From the NCBI GenBank assembly GCA_029864945.1, contig JAOTSL010000047.1, forward strand, positions 1 to 14,551: a stretch of DNA of 14,551 bases. The letters run 5' to 3'. The stretch is from Gammaproteobacteria bacterium (GTDB taxonomy: Bacteria; Pseudomonadota; Gammaproteobacteria; S012-40). Shown here piece by piece: positions 1-7,112 of the stretch; positions within the stretch are counted from its first letter, which is position 1; the number at the start of each line of letters is the position of its first letter. The notes beneath the pieces are model-generated. The model did not search any database. It saw only the letters and a list, made by a program, of their open reading frames with translations, and had not been told where the DNA came from. Position numbers and translations under genes: made by a program.

Positions 1-107
1 CCGAGCGGGTTTTTCGTGCCTCACAATTTTCCTGGGCGCCTGATGAATGGCAGGAAGACGGTGCGTGGATGCGAATGTTTCGAAACGCGCGTGTGTGGCT
101 TGATTAG
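1..107 (+). CDS. C-terminal end of an unidentified gene (partial)
   Basis: An open frame runs in from the left edge (first complete codon at 3) and stops at TAG 105-107, giving 34 residues. The tail is rich in aromatic and charged residues and ends in the residues RNARVWLD. I do not recognise the family from so short a piece. Its reality is supported by the strong terminator hairpin that starts 21 bp after the stop codon and by the lack of another plausible frame here. The remainder of the gene lies outside the window. Confidence 0.6.
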   Translation, partial: ERVFRASQFSWAPDEWQEDGAWMRMFRNARVWLD

Positions 108-127
108 TTGGTAATTAAAAATTCACC

Positions 128-168
128 ACCAAAACACCACGGTAAATACCGTGGTGTTTTGGTTTTGT
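128..168 (+). terminator. Rho-independent terminator after the partial gene
   Basis: A perfect 16-bp stem (128-143 pairing with 148-163) closes a 4-nt AAAT loop and is followed by TTTG. The upper stem is ACCACGGT/ACCGTGGT. T-runs inside the 3' arm (157-160) and after it give a U-rich end, and A-runs on the other side could let it work on the opposite strand too. It ends transcription of the partial gene and insulates the channel gene downstream. Confidence 0.8.
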
Positions 169-202
169 CATATTGAAAAATTCACTTTCTGGGTTTAATA
201 AA

Positions 203-1000
203 ATGAATGTTTTTTGTAAAAAAATTGTTGAAAATGTCTGGTTTGATCGAGTCATCATTAGCTTGATTGTTTTGAATGGCATCATTCTCGGTTTAGAAAC
301 GGTGCCAGAATTATTAGGCCAATACGAAAGCAGTTTTGTCTGGGGTAACCGCATTATTCTAGCGGTATTTATTGTTGAGGCGGTGATAAAGATTATCTCG
401 CATGCACCGCAAATGCATCGATATTTTTATAATGGATGGAATGTGTTTGATTTCTCAATTGTCGTATTATCGCTTATACCTGCGAGTGGTGAGTTTGCCA
501 TGCTGGCAAGGCTCGCAAGATTGTTACGAGTCCTGCGCCTGATTTCTGTTATACCTGAGCTGAGAATAATCGTGGCAACTCTGGTGCGAAGTATCCCCAG
601 CATGGGAAATATTATGTTGCTCATGTCAATTATCTTCTATATTTATGCTGTGGCGGGCTATCATCTGTTTCATGAGCATGATCCCGAGCATTGGCGAAAC
701 TTAGGCATGTCATTGTTAACGCTTTTCAGAATTGTTACGCTGGAAGACTGGACTGATGTAATGTACACCGCGATGGAAATGCATTATCTGGCCTGGATTT
801 ATTTCGTGAGTTTCGTCATTGTCGGCACATTTGTTGTTATTAACTTATTTATCGCAGTCGTCATAAATAATCTCGAGGAAGCTAAAGCCGACAGCCTCAG
901 AGAGCTAGAGCAACCAGTTTCGCAAAAAGACCTGATTGCCGAGTTAAAAAACACAAAAGAGGCTTTATCTCGGCTAGAGCAGAGGCTTAATCGTTTATAG
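203..1000 (+). CDS. Voltage-gated cation channel, single-domain, acidic selectivity filter
   Basis: A 265-residue ion-transport-family protein of the homotetrameric prokaryotic voltage-gated sodium/calcium channel type in the inner membrane. S1 to S3 span about 14-90, with E59 and K63 in S2 and D83 in S3. S4 (about 100-120) carries arginines every third residue at R103, R106, R109 and R112, the gating-charge pattern. The pore helix leads to the filter TLEDWTD at 189-195. S6 (about 202-224) contains the conserved N214. The last 25 residues look like a short tetramerising coiled coil, as in known BacNav channels. I start at ATG 203. An in-frame TTG at 173 would add ten residues, but it lies only 10 bp after the terminator stem and has no ribosome binding site. 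The BacNav filter is usually TLESWS/A, so the acidic filter suggests calcium or mixed cation permeation (inference). Family call is firm; ion preference is not. Confidence 0.9.
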   Translation: MNVFCKKIVENVWFDRVIISLIVLNGIILGLETVPELLGQYESSFVWGNRIILAVFIVEAVIKIISHAPQMHRYFYNGWNVFDFSIVVLSLIPASGEFAMLARLARLLRVLRLISVIPELRIIVATLVRSIPSMGNIMLLMSIIFYIYAVAGYHLFHEHDPEHWRNLGMSLLTLFRIVTLEDWTDVMYTAMEMHYLAWIYFVSFVIVGTFVVINLFIAVVINNLEEAKADSLRELEQPVSQKDLIAELKNTKEALSRLEQRLNRL

Positions 1001-1086
1001 TTGGTTTGGCCGTATTTTAATTCTAAAGTTGCCGGTAAAACGGTTCGATACTAAGGTACTAAATTAACATTAAGGAAGATGTAGTC

Positions 1087-1473
1087 ATGCCAGACAGGGA
1101 ACTAATAAAAATACTCTATGTTGAAGATGAACCTGATATCGCACAAGTGGCTAAATTGGCATTGGAGACTGTTGGCGGATTCACCATCGAAATTTGTGAA
1201 AATGGACAAATAGCATTAGATAAGGGGCCTGCATTTCAGCCGGATCTTGTATTAATGGATGTCATGATGCCAGAAATGGATGGCCCTACCGCATTGCAGG
1301 AAATGCAAAAAATGCCTGAATTTAAAGATGTGCCGGTTATTTTTATGACCGCAAAGGTCCAGCCTGTTGAAATAGCAGAGTACAAGGCGCTGGGAGCGGT
1401 TGATGTTATCCCCAAGCCATTTGACCCAATGACCCTCGCAGAGCAAGTAAGGCAGGTTTGGAAAGGCTGTTAG
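1087..1473 (+). CDS. Stand-alone CheY-like response regulator receiver
   Basis: A 128-residue protein consisting only of a receiver (REC) domain. The acidic pair is E13/D14, the phosphoacceptor is D58 (in LMDVMMPEMDG), the switch threonine is T88 and the conserved lysine is K110, followed by PF. All residues needed for phosphotransfer from a histidine kinase are present. There is no DNA-binding or enzymatic output domain, so it should act by protein contact, as CheY-type or relay proteins do. No kinase is encoded nearby, which makes it an orphan. ATG 1087 follows AAGGAAG at good spacing. The 86-bp gap before it and the 126-bp gap after it suggest a single-gene transcript. Partner and output cannot be told from the sequence. 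Confidence 0.93.
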   Translation: MPDRELIKILYVEDEPDIAQVAKLALETVGGFTIEICENGQIALDKGPAFQPDLVLMDVMMPEMDGPTALQEMQKMPEFKDVPVIFMTAKVQPVEIAEYKALGAVDVIPKPFDPMTLAEQVRQVWKGC

Positions 1474-1570
1474 CATCTTCCTGAGCTGTTGTCTGGGTGA
1501 ATCCGTACAAGTGTGTGGCTACCTATGAGGTAGGGGTGGTAATTATCCTGCCGGCATACTAAATCGTTTA

Positions 1571-1590
1571 TATAATTTATATAAAAAGGG
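1571..1590 (+). promoter_or_regulatory. Candidate -10 box and ribosome binding site for the acyltransferase gene
   Basis: TATAAT at 1571-1576 lies in a very AT-rich stretch and is followed by AAAAAGGG (1583-1590), 9 nt before the TTG start at 1600. The matching -35 region is poor (CTGCCG at 1548-1553, 17-bp spacer), so the promoter may be weak or activator-dependent. The GGG run supports TTG 1600 as the start because no other in-frame start exists near the N-terminus. Confidence 0.4.
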
Positions 1591-1599
1591 CATTGTGAA

Positions 1600-2349
1600 T
1601 TGTTTTATTACATCTTCCGTATTCTGAAAATTGCTTTTTTCTGGATTGATTTTATATTACTCACATCCATATTACTCGCGCTGGCGTATATTCCATTTAA
1701 AAGCAAAGACAAGATTTATCCCAAATTATTCAGAGTCTGGTGCAAAGCATTCGTTAGAGCATTGGATGTAGACCTGAAGCTTCACCAAAAAAACCTGGCA
1801 CCTCTGCCAGAGCAATACATTTTGATCGCAAATCACCCTTCTGCATTTGAAGATATTGGTGTCCCAGCACTTTTTGATGTCCATTCGCTGGCGAAGATCG
1901 AGGTTAAGCATTGGCCGATTTTTGGGCCAATTAGTGAAGCCGCGGGTACGCTGTATGTTAATAGAGAATCAAAGGAATCCAGAGCCGATGCCGGGCGGCA
2001 GATTGCCGAAGATCTGGCTAAAGGTAAAAATATTGCCCTTTACCCTGAAGGTGGCTGTAAAGGCAAGCGGATATTTGAAACATTTCGTTACGGTGCTTTT
2101 GATATATCCCTTAGTTCAGGCGTTCCTATATTGCCAGTATTTTTGCATTACGAAGCGCAAGAGGATTTTGTATGGGTAGGCCCTTATACCTTGGTAGATA
2201 AAATGTGGCATTTCTTAACAACGAAGAATAATAGAGCAAATTATTATGTTTTTGATGCCATTGATCCCAAGTTATTCTCAACAAAAGAAGAATATATGGA
2301 GCATACGCATAATTTATATATGTCCTGGCAGAAAAAATACTTAGAATAA
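1600..2349 (+). CDS. PlsC-superfamily acyltransferase (lysophosphatidate acyltransferase-like)
   Basis: A 249-residue membrane-associated glycerolipid acyltransferase-like protein. Such enzymes move an acyl chain from acyl-ACP or acyl-CoA to a lysophospholipid at the inner face of the cytoplasmic membrane. A hydrophobic N-terminal segment (about 8-32) precedes four recognisable motifs: NHPSAFED at 78-85 (motif I), GTLYVNRES at 116-124 (motif II), LYPEGGCKGKR at 147-157 (motif III, usually FPEGTRS) and GVPILPV (motif IV). Motif I is odd. The canonical form is H-x4-D; here the residue five after H79 is E84, with D85 next. Motif III has EGG for EGT. Substrate may therefore differ from plain LPA. 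Translation must begin at TTG 1600, as no ATG or GTG lies in frame before the first motif. It probably forms a unit with the phosphatase gene 42 bp downstream. Confidence 0.85.
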   Translation: MFYYIFRILKIAFFWIDFILLTSILLALAYIPFKSKDKIYPKLFRVWCKAFVRALDVDLKLHQKNLAPLPEQYILIANHPSAFEDIGVPALFDVHSLAKIEVKHWPIFGPISEAAGTLYVNRESKESRADAGRQIAEDLAKGKNIALYPEGGCKGKRIFETFRYGAFDISLSSGVPILPVFLHYEAQEDFVWVGPYTLVDKMWHFLTTKNNRANYYVFDAIDPKLFSTKEEYMEHTHNLYMSWQKKYLE

Positions 2350-2391
2350 TCGTAACTATTCAGCATATAAAATTGGAATGCCACCGATAAA

Positions 2392-3012
2392 ATGAGAACC
2401 AAAGAAAAAAGTACTAATATTGTGTTTCTGCGCCATGGTCAGACCGACTTTCCCACCAATAGAATATATTGCGACGATGTAGAAGATCCCGGGCTAAATG
2501 AAAATGGATTGCATCAGGCAAAAAGCGCCGCAATAGAGCTAAAAGATGGGAATATTACGAAAATATATTGCAGCCCCGCAAAACGGACAATGATGACAGC
2601 AGAAGAGGTTGTAAAAGTAACCGGGGCGGAGCTCGAGCTGGTGCCTGAATGGGTAGAAAGACGATTCGGCAAATGGGAAGGTATGTATTTTAAGGAAATT
2701 GAAGAAACGTATCCGGAAGAATACATGTGCTGGAAGCAGGATATGGTGAATTACACACCTGAAAACGGCGAGACAATTAATAACGTAAAAGATCGTCTTG
2801 CTAAAGGGCTTCTGAAAATAACCCAAAAACACACAAATGAGAATGTGTTAATAGTAACGCATGTAGGGCCAATTAGAGTTAGTCTATGTCAGGCTATGTC
2901 AATTCCTCTGAAAAACTACCGTCAAATACGGGTTGATTACGCATCGATGAGCAGGGTTGATTACGGTGAAACCACAAATAATTTGATATTTCTTAATCAG
3001 TATAATTATTAG
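2392..3012 (+). CDS. Histidine phosphatase family protein (phosphoglycerate mutase-like)
   Basis: A 206-residue cytoplasmic protein of the histidine phosphatase (PGAM-like) superfamily. The phosphohistidine motif is LRHGQTD with H15 flanked by R14. Other catalytic-pocket residues are visible: R65 in YCSPAKRT, the acid E89 in WVERRFG.WEG, and the second histidine H157 in VTHVGP. Length and motifs fit small-molecule phosphatases such as CobC-type or GpmB-type enzymes; I cannot name the substrate. No signal peptide is seen. ATG 2392 has only a weak upstream purine signal, 42 bp after the acyltransferase stop, which fits a two-gene operon. A role in removing a phosphate from a lipid precursor or its head group is a guess from that pairing only. 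Confidence 0.88.
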   Translation: MRTKEKSTNIVFLRHGQTDFPTNRIYCDDVEDPGLNENGLHQAKSAAIELKDGNITKIYCSPAKRTMMTAEEVVKVTGAELELVPEWVERRFGKWEGMYFKEIEETYPEEYMCWKQDMVNYTPENGETINNVKDRLAKGLLKITQKHTNENVLIVTHVGPIRVSLCQAMSIPLKNYRQIRVDYASMSRVDYGETTNNLIFLNQYNY

Positions 3013-3245
3013 CCACATTGGTCATTTTAATGGTTAAAATAATAACCGGGCCTTAAATATGGCCTTTAACCCAATATTACTTAAGTTTATTTCAATGGCG
3101 ACGACCTATAATGACGTTAGATAGAATTTTTGTTTTATGCAATACACCTGTAACATATTGAATGTATTATAGGTATATTGTGAATCTATTTTAAATTTGT
3201 GATTATTTACAGGCCGTTTGGTTATAGTTTATTTTTGCCAACCAC

Positions 3246-3274
3246 TTGACATTTTTGCAATCCAGGAGTAGTTT
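3246..3274 (+). promoter_or_regulatory. Candidate sigma-70 promoter for the secreted-protein gene
   Basis: TTGACA at 3246-3251 matches the -35 consensus perfectly. A 17-bp spacer leads to TAGTTT at 3269-3274, which is only a partial match to TATAAT. Initiation near 3281 would give a leader of roughly 125 nt before ATG 3407, long enough to hold regulatory structure. Confidence 0.5.
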
Positions 3275-3314
3275 TAACGCATAGGGAATACATATTTTTT
3301 AATCATGTGGGGTA

Positions 3315-3341
3315 GCTGTCAATTTATTAGAGTGTGACAGC
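3315..3341. repeat. 7-bp inverted repeat in the leader of the secreted-protein gene
   Basis: GCTGTCA (3315-3321) and TGACAGC (3335-3341) pair perfectly around a 13-nt loop, 65 bp before the start codon. It has no T-run, so it is not an obvious terminator. It could be an mRNA-stabilising hairpin or a protein-binding operator half-site pair; the sequence alone does not decide. Confidence 0.45.
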
Positions 3342-3406
3342 ATGTACCAATTACATAGTGACCAAGCATTTGCTTGTTCAAATAGTCTCGATAAGAGGAG
3401 AATACT

Positions 3407-4573
3407 ATGAGTAAATATTTTCAAATAGCTACATTAGCAGGCGCGCTTACTCTTGCAATGAGCAGTGCATCGGCAATAACTCTTGACTTTGGTGGCTGGG
3501 TTGCAGGTGGTGAAGCTGGTGGTGATATCGACCATAGTCAAGCTACTGTTTGTACGCAGGCTAATATGAGTTGTAGTGTTATTGCATCTGGCTTGGGTTT
3601 TAAGCAACTTATGGTCAATGATGCAAATGATCAAACAGGTTCAAGCTATATTATGACGATAGTTACGGATCAGAACGCCAAGGGAACGGCTGGTTCTGCT
3701 GAGCTTGGTTTTTCTGATGTTAGTTTCGTGAAAATGAAATTAACCTTGGGTGGTGCGACGTCAGACGTTAATCAAAATGGTATTACTGCGCATCAGGAAA
3801 TTAAAGAGAATCTTACGGGGACGTCGTTTATCTCTACATCGGATATAAATACTGGTTGGGCACTTGATCCTGCAACTTCCAAAGCTCCTATAGTTATCTC
3901 GCAAGAGCTGAAAGATGACGGTATTGCTGACTTTACTGGTGATGATTTCGAGTCGGGTTTTCTTTATCGTAGCCATAATTCAACGACGGCTGTTGCTGGA
4001 GGGGATCCGGTAGATAGCGGTATTCGTGATGGCTTTGAGATGAGTATTGATCAGACGGCTGGTCTTGCTAGCGGTACTAGTAGTGTGGATAACGCAAGTA
4101 AGGATGATATACAGGTATTTGCTTTGCGTCAGAAGCAGGGGGTTTTATTGTCTGCCTCTTCTGCGCCAATAAATTTGAACTCTGATACTTCTGCGGTATC
4201 GTGGGATGCGGGCGATAACGCTAAAGCAATCTGGATTGGCCAGCAAGTCAATCTCGATACCAAGCCATTAGCTGCAGGGGAGACTGGCGGTCTGGGTAGT
4301 TCATTTGGATACTTGTCTTTCCAGAACACCACTGCACTTGAGTATGATGCGCAAGGAAACCCAACTGGTCTTGGTGGGGATAAAACTGTAGAAAGTGCAT
4401 TTGGCTTTACTGGAAATCAGTCCTTGACTGCATGGAAATGGGATTCGGAATTTAATGTTGCAGGGGCAGGTGAAGGCGCGGCTATTATGGGTACGCCTTG
4501 TTTAGCTGATGCTAAGGGTGTTATAGGAGATCCTTTGTCTTCGTCTGTTTGTACTCAAATACCAGCACCATGA
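3407..4573 (+). CDS. Secreted protein of unknown function
   Basis: A 388-residue exported protein that I do not recognise. A clear Sec signal peptide (1-23) ends in SSASA, with predicted cleavage before I24. The mature part starts with a Gly-rich stretch around DFGGWVAGGEAGG, is rich in Gly, Ser, Thr and Asp, and has no membrane helix or C-terminal sorting signal. Four cysteines sit in two close pairs (C49/C56 and C365/C382), which could form disulfides near each end. The composition fits a beta-rich surface or extracellular protein. The ribosome binding site AAGAGGAGA lies just before ATG 3407. With a consensus -35 box, a long leader and a strong terminator, this looks like an efficiently expressed single gene. 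It could be a structural surface protein, a porin-like protein or a ligand-binding protein; none is supported by a motif. Confidence 0.85.
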   Translation: MSKYFQIATLAGALTLAMSSASAITLDFGGWVAGGEAGGDIDHSQATVCTQANMSCSVIASGLGFKQLMVNDANDQTGSSYIMTIVTDQNAKGTAGSAELGFSDVSFVKMKLTLGGATSDVNQNGITAHQEIKENLTGTSFISTSDINTGWALDPATSKAPIVISQELKDDGIADFTGDDFESGFLYRSHNSTTAVAGGDPVDSGIRDGFEMSIDQTAGLASGTSSVDNASKDDIQVFALRQKQGVLLSASSAPINLNSDTSAVSWDAGDNAKAIWIGQQVNLDTKPLAAGETGGLGSSFGYLSFQNTTALEYDAQGNPTGLGGDKTVESAFGFTGNQSLTAWKWDSEFNVAGAGEGAAIMGTPCLADAKGVIGDPLSSSVCTQIPAP

Positions 4574-4595
4574 GCTAGTTTAGTATTTTGATCGT

Positions 4596-4629
4596 AAAAA
4601 AAGGAAGGCTTTAAGCCTTCCTTTTTTTT
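4596..4629 (+). terminator. Strong rho-independent terminator after the secreted-protein gene
   Basis: A 14-bp perfect stem (4596-4609 with 4615-4628) around a 5-nt loop. The core is GGAAGGC/GCCTTCC, followed by an unbroken run of eight T (4622-4629) and preceded by seven A. It is a textbook intrinsic terminator that could also act on the other strand. Confidence 0.92.
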
Positions 4630-5112
4630 GTCCTGATGTATGAGGTTCTAGGGTAAAAAGGCGAGCATGTTGAATGTTTTTAGCTCTATTCCCTGAAGTA
4701 TTTAATATAAGTTTATTTCTCTTTATTGGCCGTAGGTTGCTGGTTCAGAATTATGTGCTTTAGTGCAAGGCTTTTAGTATTCTATTTTTAAAAGCATTGT
4801 GTAGAGAGGCATTACCTTACTGAAGTGCGACTTGATTTTGATTATTTCTTTTCTACACAATATCCTAAGAATTGTGTAACATTGCTAGATAAACCCTTGA
4901 ATTTTATGCCGTCGCGCCGTTATTTAGTCATTGCCTCGTTTTGCGCTTGTTAATCACTCGGATTTTGGTGTAGTGCTGGGATTGAAGTGAAGTCAAACTT
5001 GTTTCAGCAGGAAAGTGTTTTTCAATAATGATTTGCGCTGCGGGTGATAAAGAATAAGTGTGTTGAAACTAATTCCATGCTTTTAACAAAATTGATATAA
5101 GAGGAAATCTCG
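4630..5112. other. 483-bp non-coding stretch upstream of the methyltransferase gene
   Basis: No gene is visible on either strand. It contains an inverted repeat GCTTTTA/TAAAAGC (4770-4776/4789-4795) and, overlapping its end, three copies of ATTGTGTA in alternating orientation (listed separately). No clean promoter stands out. An AATAAT box at 5024-5029 has a poor TTGTTT (4999-5004) 19 bp upstream. AAGAGGAAA just before 5113 is the ribosome binding site of the next gene. The length suggests regulated expression or an unannotated small RNA. Confidence 0.55.
4796..4878. repeat. Three ATTGTGTA repeats in alternating orientation
   Basis: ATTGTGTA occurs at 4796-4803 (+), as TACACAAT at 4854-4861 (-), and at 4871-4878 (+). 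The first pair extends to a 9-bp perfect match (TTGTGTAGA 4797-4805 with TCTACACAA 4852-4860). The second pair forms an 8-bp inverted repeat with a 9-nt spacer. The middle copy can pair with either neighbour, so two alternative hairpins are possible, or the copies are operator half-sites for a regulator of the downstream operon. Confidence 0.5.
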
Positions 5113-6135
5113 ATGAGTGATACTAACCCAGATAATAACTGGGATGATTCTTTGAACCCAATGGCTGTAATGGAGATTAGTTCCGCCTATTGGAGTTCAT
5201 TTGTAATGCATACCGCTAACTCTCTTGATGTATTTACCTTGTTGAGTGAATCTCCAGCATCGGCAGAAGATCTTGCAGCAAAATGTAGCGCGGATGTGCG
5301 TGGCCTTGAAATGATTCTTATTGCCCTTGTCCCGCTTGGGTTTTTAACCAAAAATGGTGAACTCTTTCAGAATACAAAATTATCCGATACCTTTTTGGTT
5401 AAGGGTGGCCCGCGATATCAGGGGGGTATTGTTTCTATGTTTGAGTCCTGGGTCGGTGCGTGGTCAAAATTAACTGATGCAGTTGTTAATGGCGCTCCAG
5501 TTGTTGAAAAGCAGCACGACCATGGTGATGAAGAGACAAGAACCTATATCATGGGGATGCTTTATCGTGGAATCCCGCAGGCAGATTTGTTAGCAGAAGA
5601 AGTTCCCTTGACTGGCAAAAAACGAATGTTGGATGTTGGTGGTGGCCCGGGAATTTTTACAATAAAAATGTGTCAGAAGTACCAGGGGCTTACGGGTGAT
5701 GTGTTTGATTTACCGCAAACATTAAAAGTGACTCGCGATATTATCTCTAACTTTAATGCTGGTGATCTGGTTTCTACTAAGCAAGGTAGTTATCTAGAAG
5801 ATGAGTTTGGAGAGGGGTATGACGTAGTGTTGCTTTCTTCCATGATAAATCAGGAAGGGCCAGATGTAATTAAAGAAATTATTCGAAAATCATTTGATGC
5901 TATGGAAAGTGGCGGAACAATCCTGATTCAGGAGCAGTTTTTGACCACGCAAAAAGATGGGCCATTGCTGCCAGTGTTAATTGGTTTGAATCAGCTCGTG
6001 CATACGCCAGCAGGTAGGGCATATTCTGCGAAAGAAGTTTCTGACATGGCGGCAGAAGTGGGTTTTGTTGATTTAAGTTTTAGGCCTTTGCCAGATCCAA
6101 GTCCGTTTACCTTAATTACGGGTGTGAAGCCTTAA
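5113..6135 (+). CDS. SAM-dependent methyltransferase with dimerisation domain (O-methyltransferase fold)
   Basis: A 340-residue cytoplasmic class I methyltransferase. Residues about 15-100 form a winged-helix dimerisation domain like that of plant-type and antibiotic O-methyltransferases (PASAEDLAAKC, then LGFLTKNGELFQNT). The SAM-binding glycine loop is LDVGGGPG at 173-180, with the acidic FDLP at 198-201. In many family members the catalytic histidine lies in an LHDW-like motif; here the matching position reads SSMINQEG with N246. Deprotonation may therefore use another residue, or the substrate is not a phenol. ATG 5113 follows AAGAGGAAA. The gene ends 20 bp before the exported LolA-like gene, so the two are almost certainly cotranscribed. 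Substrate unknown. Confidence 0.88.
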   Translation: MSDTNPDNNWDDSLNPMAVMEISSAYWSSFVMHTANSLDVFTLLSESPASAEDLAAKCSADVRGLEMILIALVPLGFLTKNGELFQNTKLSDTFLVKGGPRYQGGIVSMFESWVGAWSKLTDAVVNGAPVVEKQHDHGDEETRTYIMGMLYRGIPQADLLAEEVPLTGKKRMLDVGGGPGIFTIKMCQKYQGLTGDVFDLPQTLKVTRDIISNFNAGDLVSTKQGSYLEDEFGEGYDVVLLSSMINQEGPDVIKEIIRKSFDAMESGGTILIQEQFLTTQKDGPLLPVLIGLNQLVHTPAGRAYSAKEVSDMAAEVGFVDLSFRPLPDPSPFTLITGVKP

Positions 6136-6155
6136 TTTATTCAGGGAGTAGTTTG

Positions 6156-7019
6156 ATGCTTGTAAACTGTGGCATGCTGAAGCGTTTGCTGATTTTCATA
6201 TTATTAGGGATGATGTCTAATGCCGTATTTTCTGCAGATGAGAAAGATAAGGTCGGCAAGCCCAGTCCCAAGCAAGTTGAAATAACAGGCAAGGATATTG
6301 TATCTCAGTGTGATAATAAATATCCTGGTGAAGACCAGAAATCTCAGTTAAGTATTACTTTAACGGATAAATCTGGAAACGAGAGAAAGACGGTTTATCT
6401 GCGGCTTTGGAAGGACATGAAAGGCGTAGATGATATTTTTGATAAAATGGTGTTGTTCACTATGTATCCGCCAGATGCAAAAGGCGCAGGATTTATGCGT
6501 TGGGCGTATAATGATGGGAGCGCGAAAAGTGCTGAACAGTGGATTTACTTACCCGTTTTAAGAAAAATTCGCCGAGTTTCTGTCCGAGATTTATCCGATA
6601 GTTTTTTAGGTTCTGATTTAACTTATGGTGATATTTCTTATCGTAGTATTGATGCTGATGATCATCAACTGGCTCGCATTGATAAGGATCGAAATAAGAA
6701 TGAATATTTTGTTGTTGTCAGTACGCCAAATGAAGACGACCCTCAATATAGCAAAAAAATATCATGGTACGCTAAGACGCCAGACCTTAAAGAGTGCGTT
6801 AAAGTGCGTGTAGACTATTTTGATAATAAGGACGCCTTTTTGAAACGGCAGCTATTAAAATGGCAAAAAGTGAATGATGCTTGGGTGTGGGATAGAGTCT
6901 TTGTTCAAAATGTGCAGACATTTCATAAGTCATTTTTTGAGGTTGAAAAAGTCAAAATTAACTCCGGTCTTAAGGAGGCGTGGTTTACCGAGCGTAGGTT
7001 GAAGCAGGGTATAAAGTAA
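6156..7019 (+). CDS. Exported LolA-like protein (outer-membrane lipoprotein-sorting family)
   Basis: A 287-residue periplasmic protein. The signal peptide covers 1-27 and ends in VFSA. The mature part has the hallmarks of the LolA-like family annotated as outer membrane lipoprotein-sorting protein: QWIYLPVLRKIRR (118-130), then the signature FLGSDLTYGDI (140-150), followed by alternating beta strands. Family members have the half-barrel fold that binds acyl chains or other hydrophobic ligands; they are distinct from housekeeping LolA and often accompany lipid or pigment export genes. I start at ATG 6156, 8 nt after AGGGA; ATG 6174 would give a shorter signal peptide but has no ribosome binding site. 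With the methyltransferase immediately upstream, it may carry or sense the methylated hydrophobic product (inference). The unit ends at the terminator at 7045. Confidence 0.85.
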   Translation: MLVNCGMLKRLLIFILLGMMSNAVFSADEKDKVGKPSPKQVEITGKDIVSQCDNKYPGEDQKSQLSITLTDKSGNERKTVYLRLWKDMKGVDDIFDKMVLFTMYPPDAKGAGFMRWAYNDGSAKSAEQWIYLPVLRKIRRVSVRDLSDSFLGSDLTYGDISYRSIDADDHQLARIDKDRNKNEYFVVVSTPNEDDPQYSKKISWYAKTPDLKECVKVRVDYFDNKDAFLKRQLLKWQKVNDAWVWDRVFVQNVQTFHKSFFEVEKVKINSGLKEAWFTERRLKQGIK

Positions 7020-7044
7020 ACCTAAGAAAATTTTATTTAGATTG

Positions 7045-7074
7045 AGCCGGTACTTGTTATCGGCTTTGTCTTTT
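7045..7074 (+). terminator. Rho-independent terminator after the LolA-like gene
   Basis: AGCCGGTA (7045-7052) pairs with TATCGGCT (7058-7065), including one G-T pair, around a 5-nt loop, and is followed by the T-rich TTGTCTTTT. It separates the methyltransferase/LolA-like unit from the cytochrome unit. Confidence 0.7.
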
Positions 7075-7112
7075 CTGGCTAGGTAGAATAGTAACCTGCA
7101 TTTTATGATGTG

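Larger units (their letters stand above)
3013..3406. other. 394-bp non-coding stretch with upstream control region
   Basis: No convincing gene on either strand. The first part (about 3030-3070) holds overlapping small inverted repeats (GGTTA/TAACC; GGCC/GGCC inside GGTTAAA/TTTAACC) that might end the phosphatase transcript, but they have no T-run. The second half holds the promoter and leader of the secreted-protein gene, listed separately. The stretch is clearly richer in A and T than the flanking genes. Confidence 0.6.

Noticed and set aside
173..201. Promoter TTGAAA (173-178), 17-bp spacer, TAATAA (196-201) upstream of the channel gene
   Set aside because: It would start transcription at or beyond the chosen ATG 203, giving a leaderless or truncated message, and the -10 match is poor.
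1519..1533. Hairpin CTACCT/AGGTAG after the response regulator
   Set aside because: A 6-bp stem with a 3-nt loop and no T-run; not enough to call a terminator.
3031..3070. Terminator after the histidine phosphatase gene
   Set aside because: The nested GGTTAAA/TTTAACC and GGCC/GGCC repeats leave a large one-sided bulge and no T-run follows.
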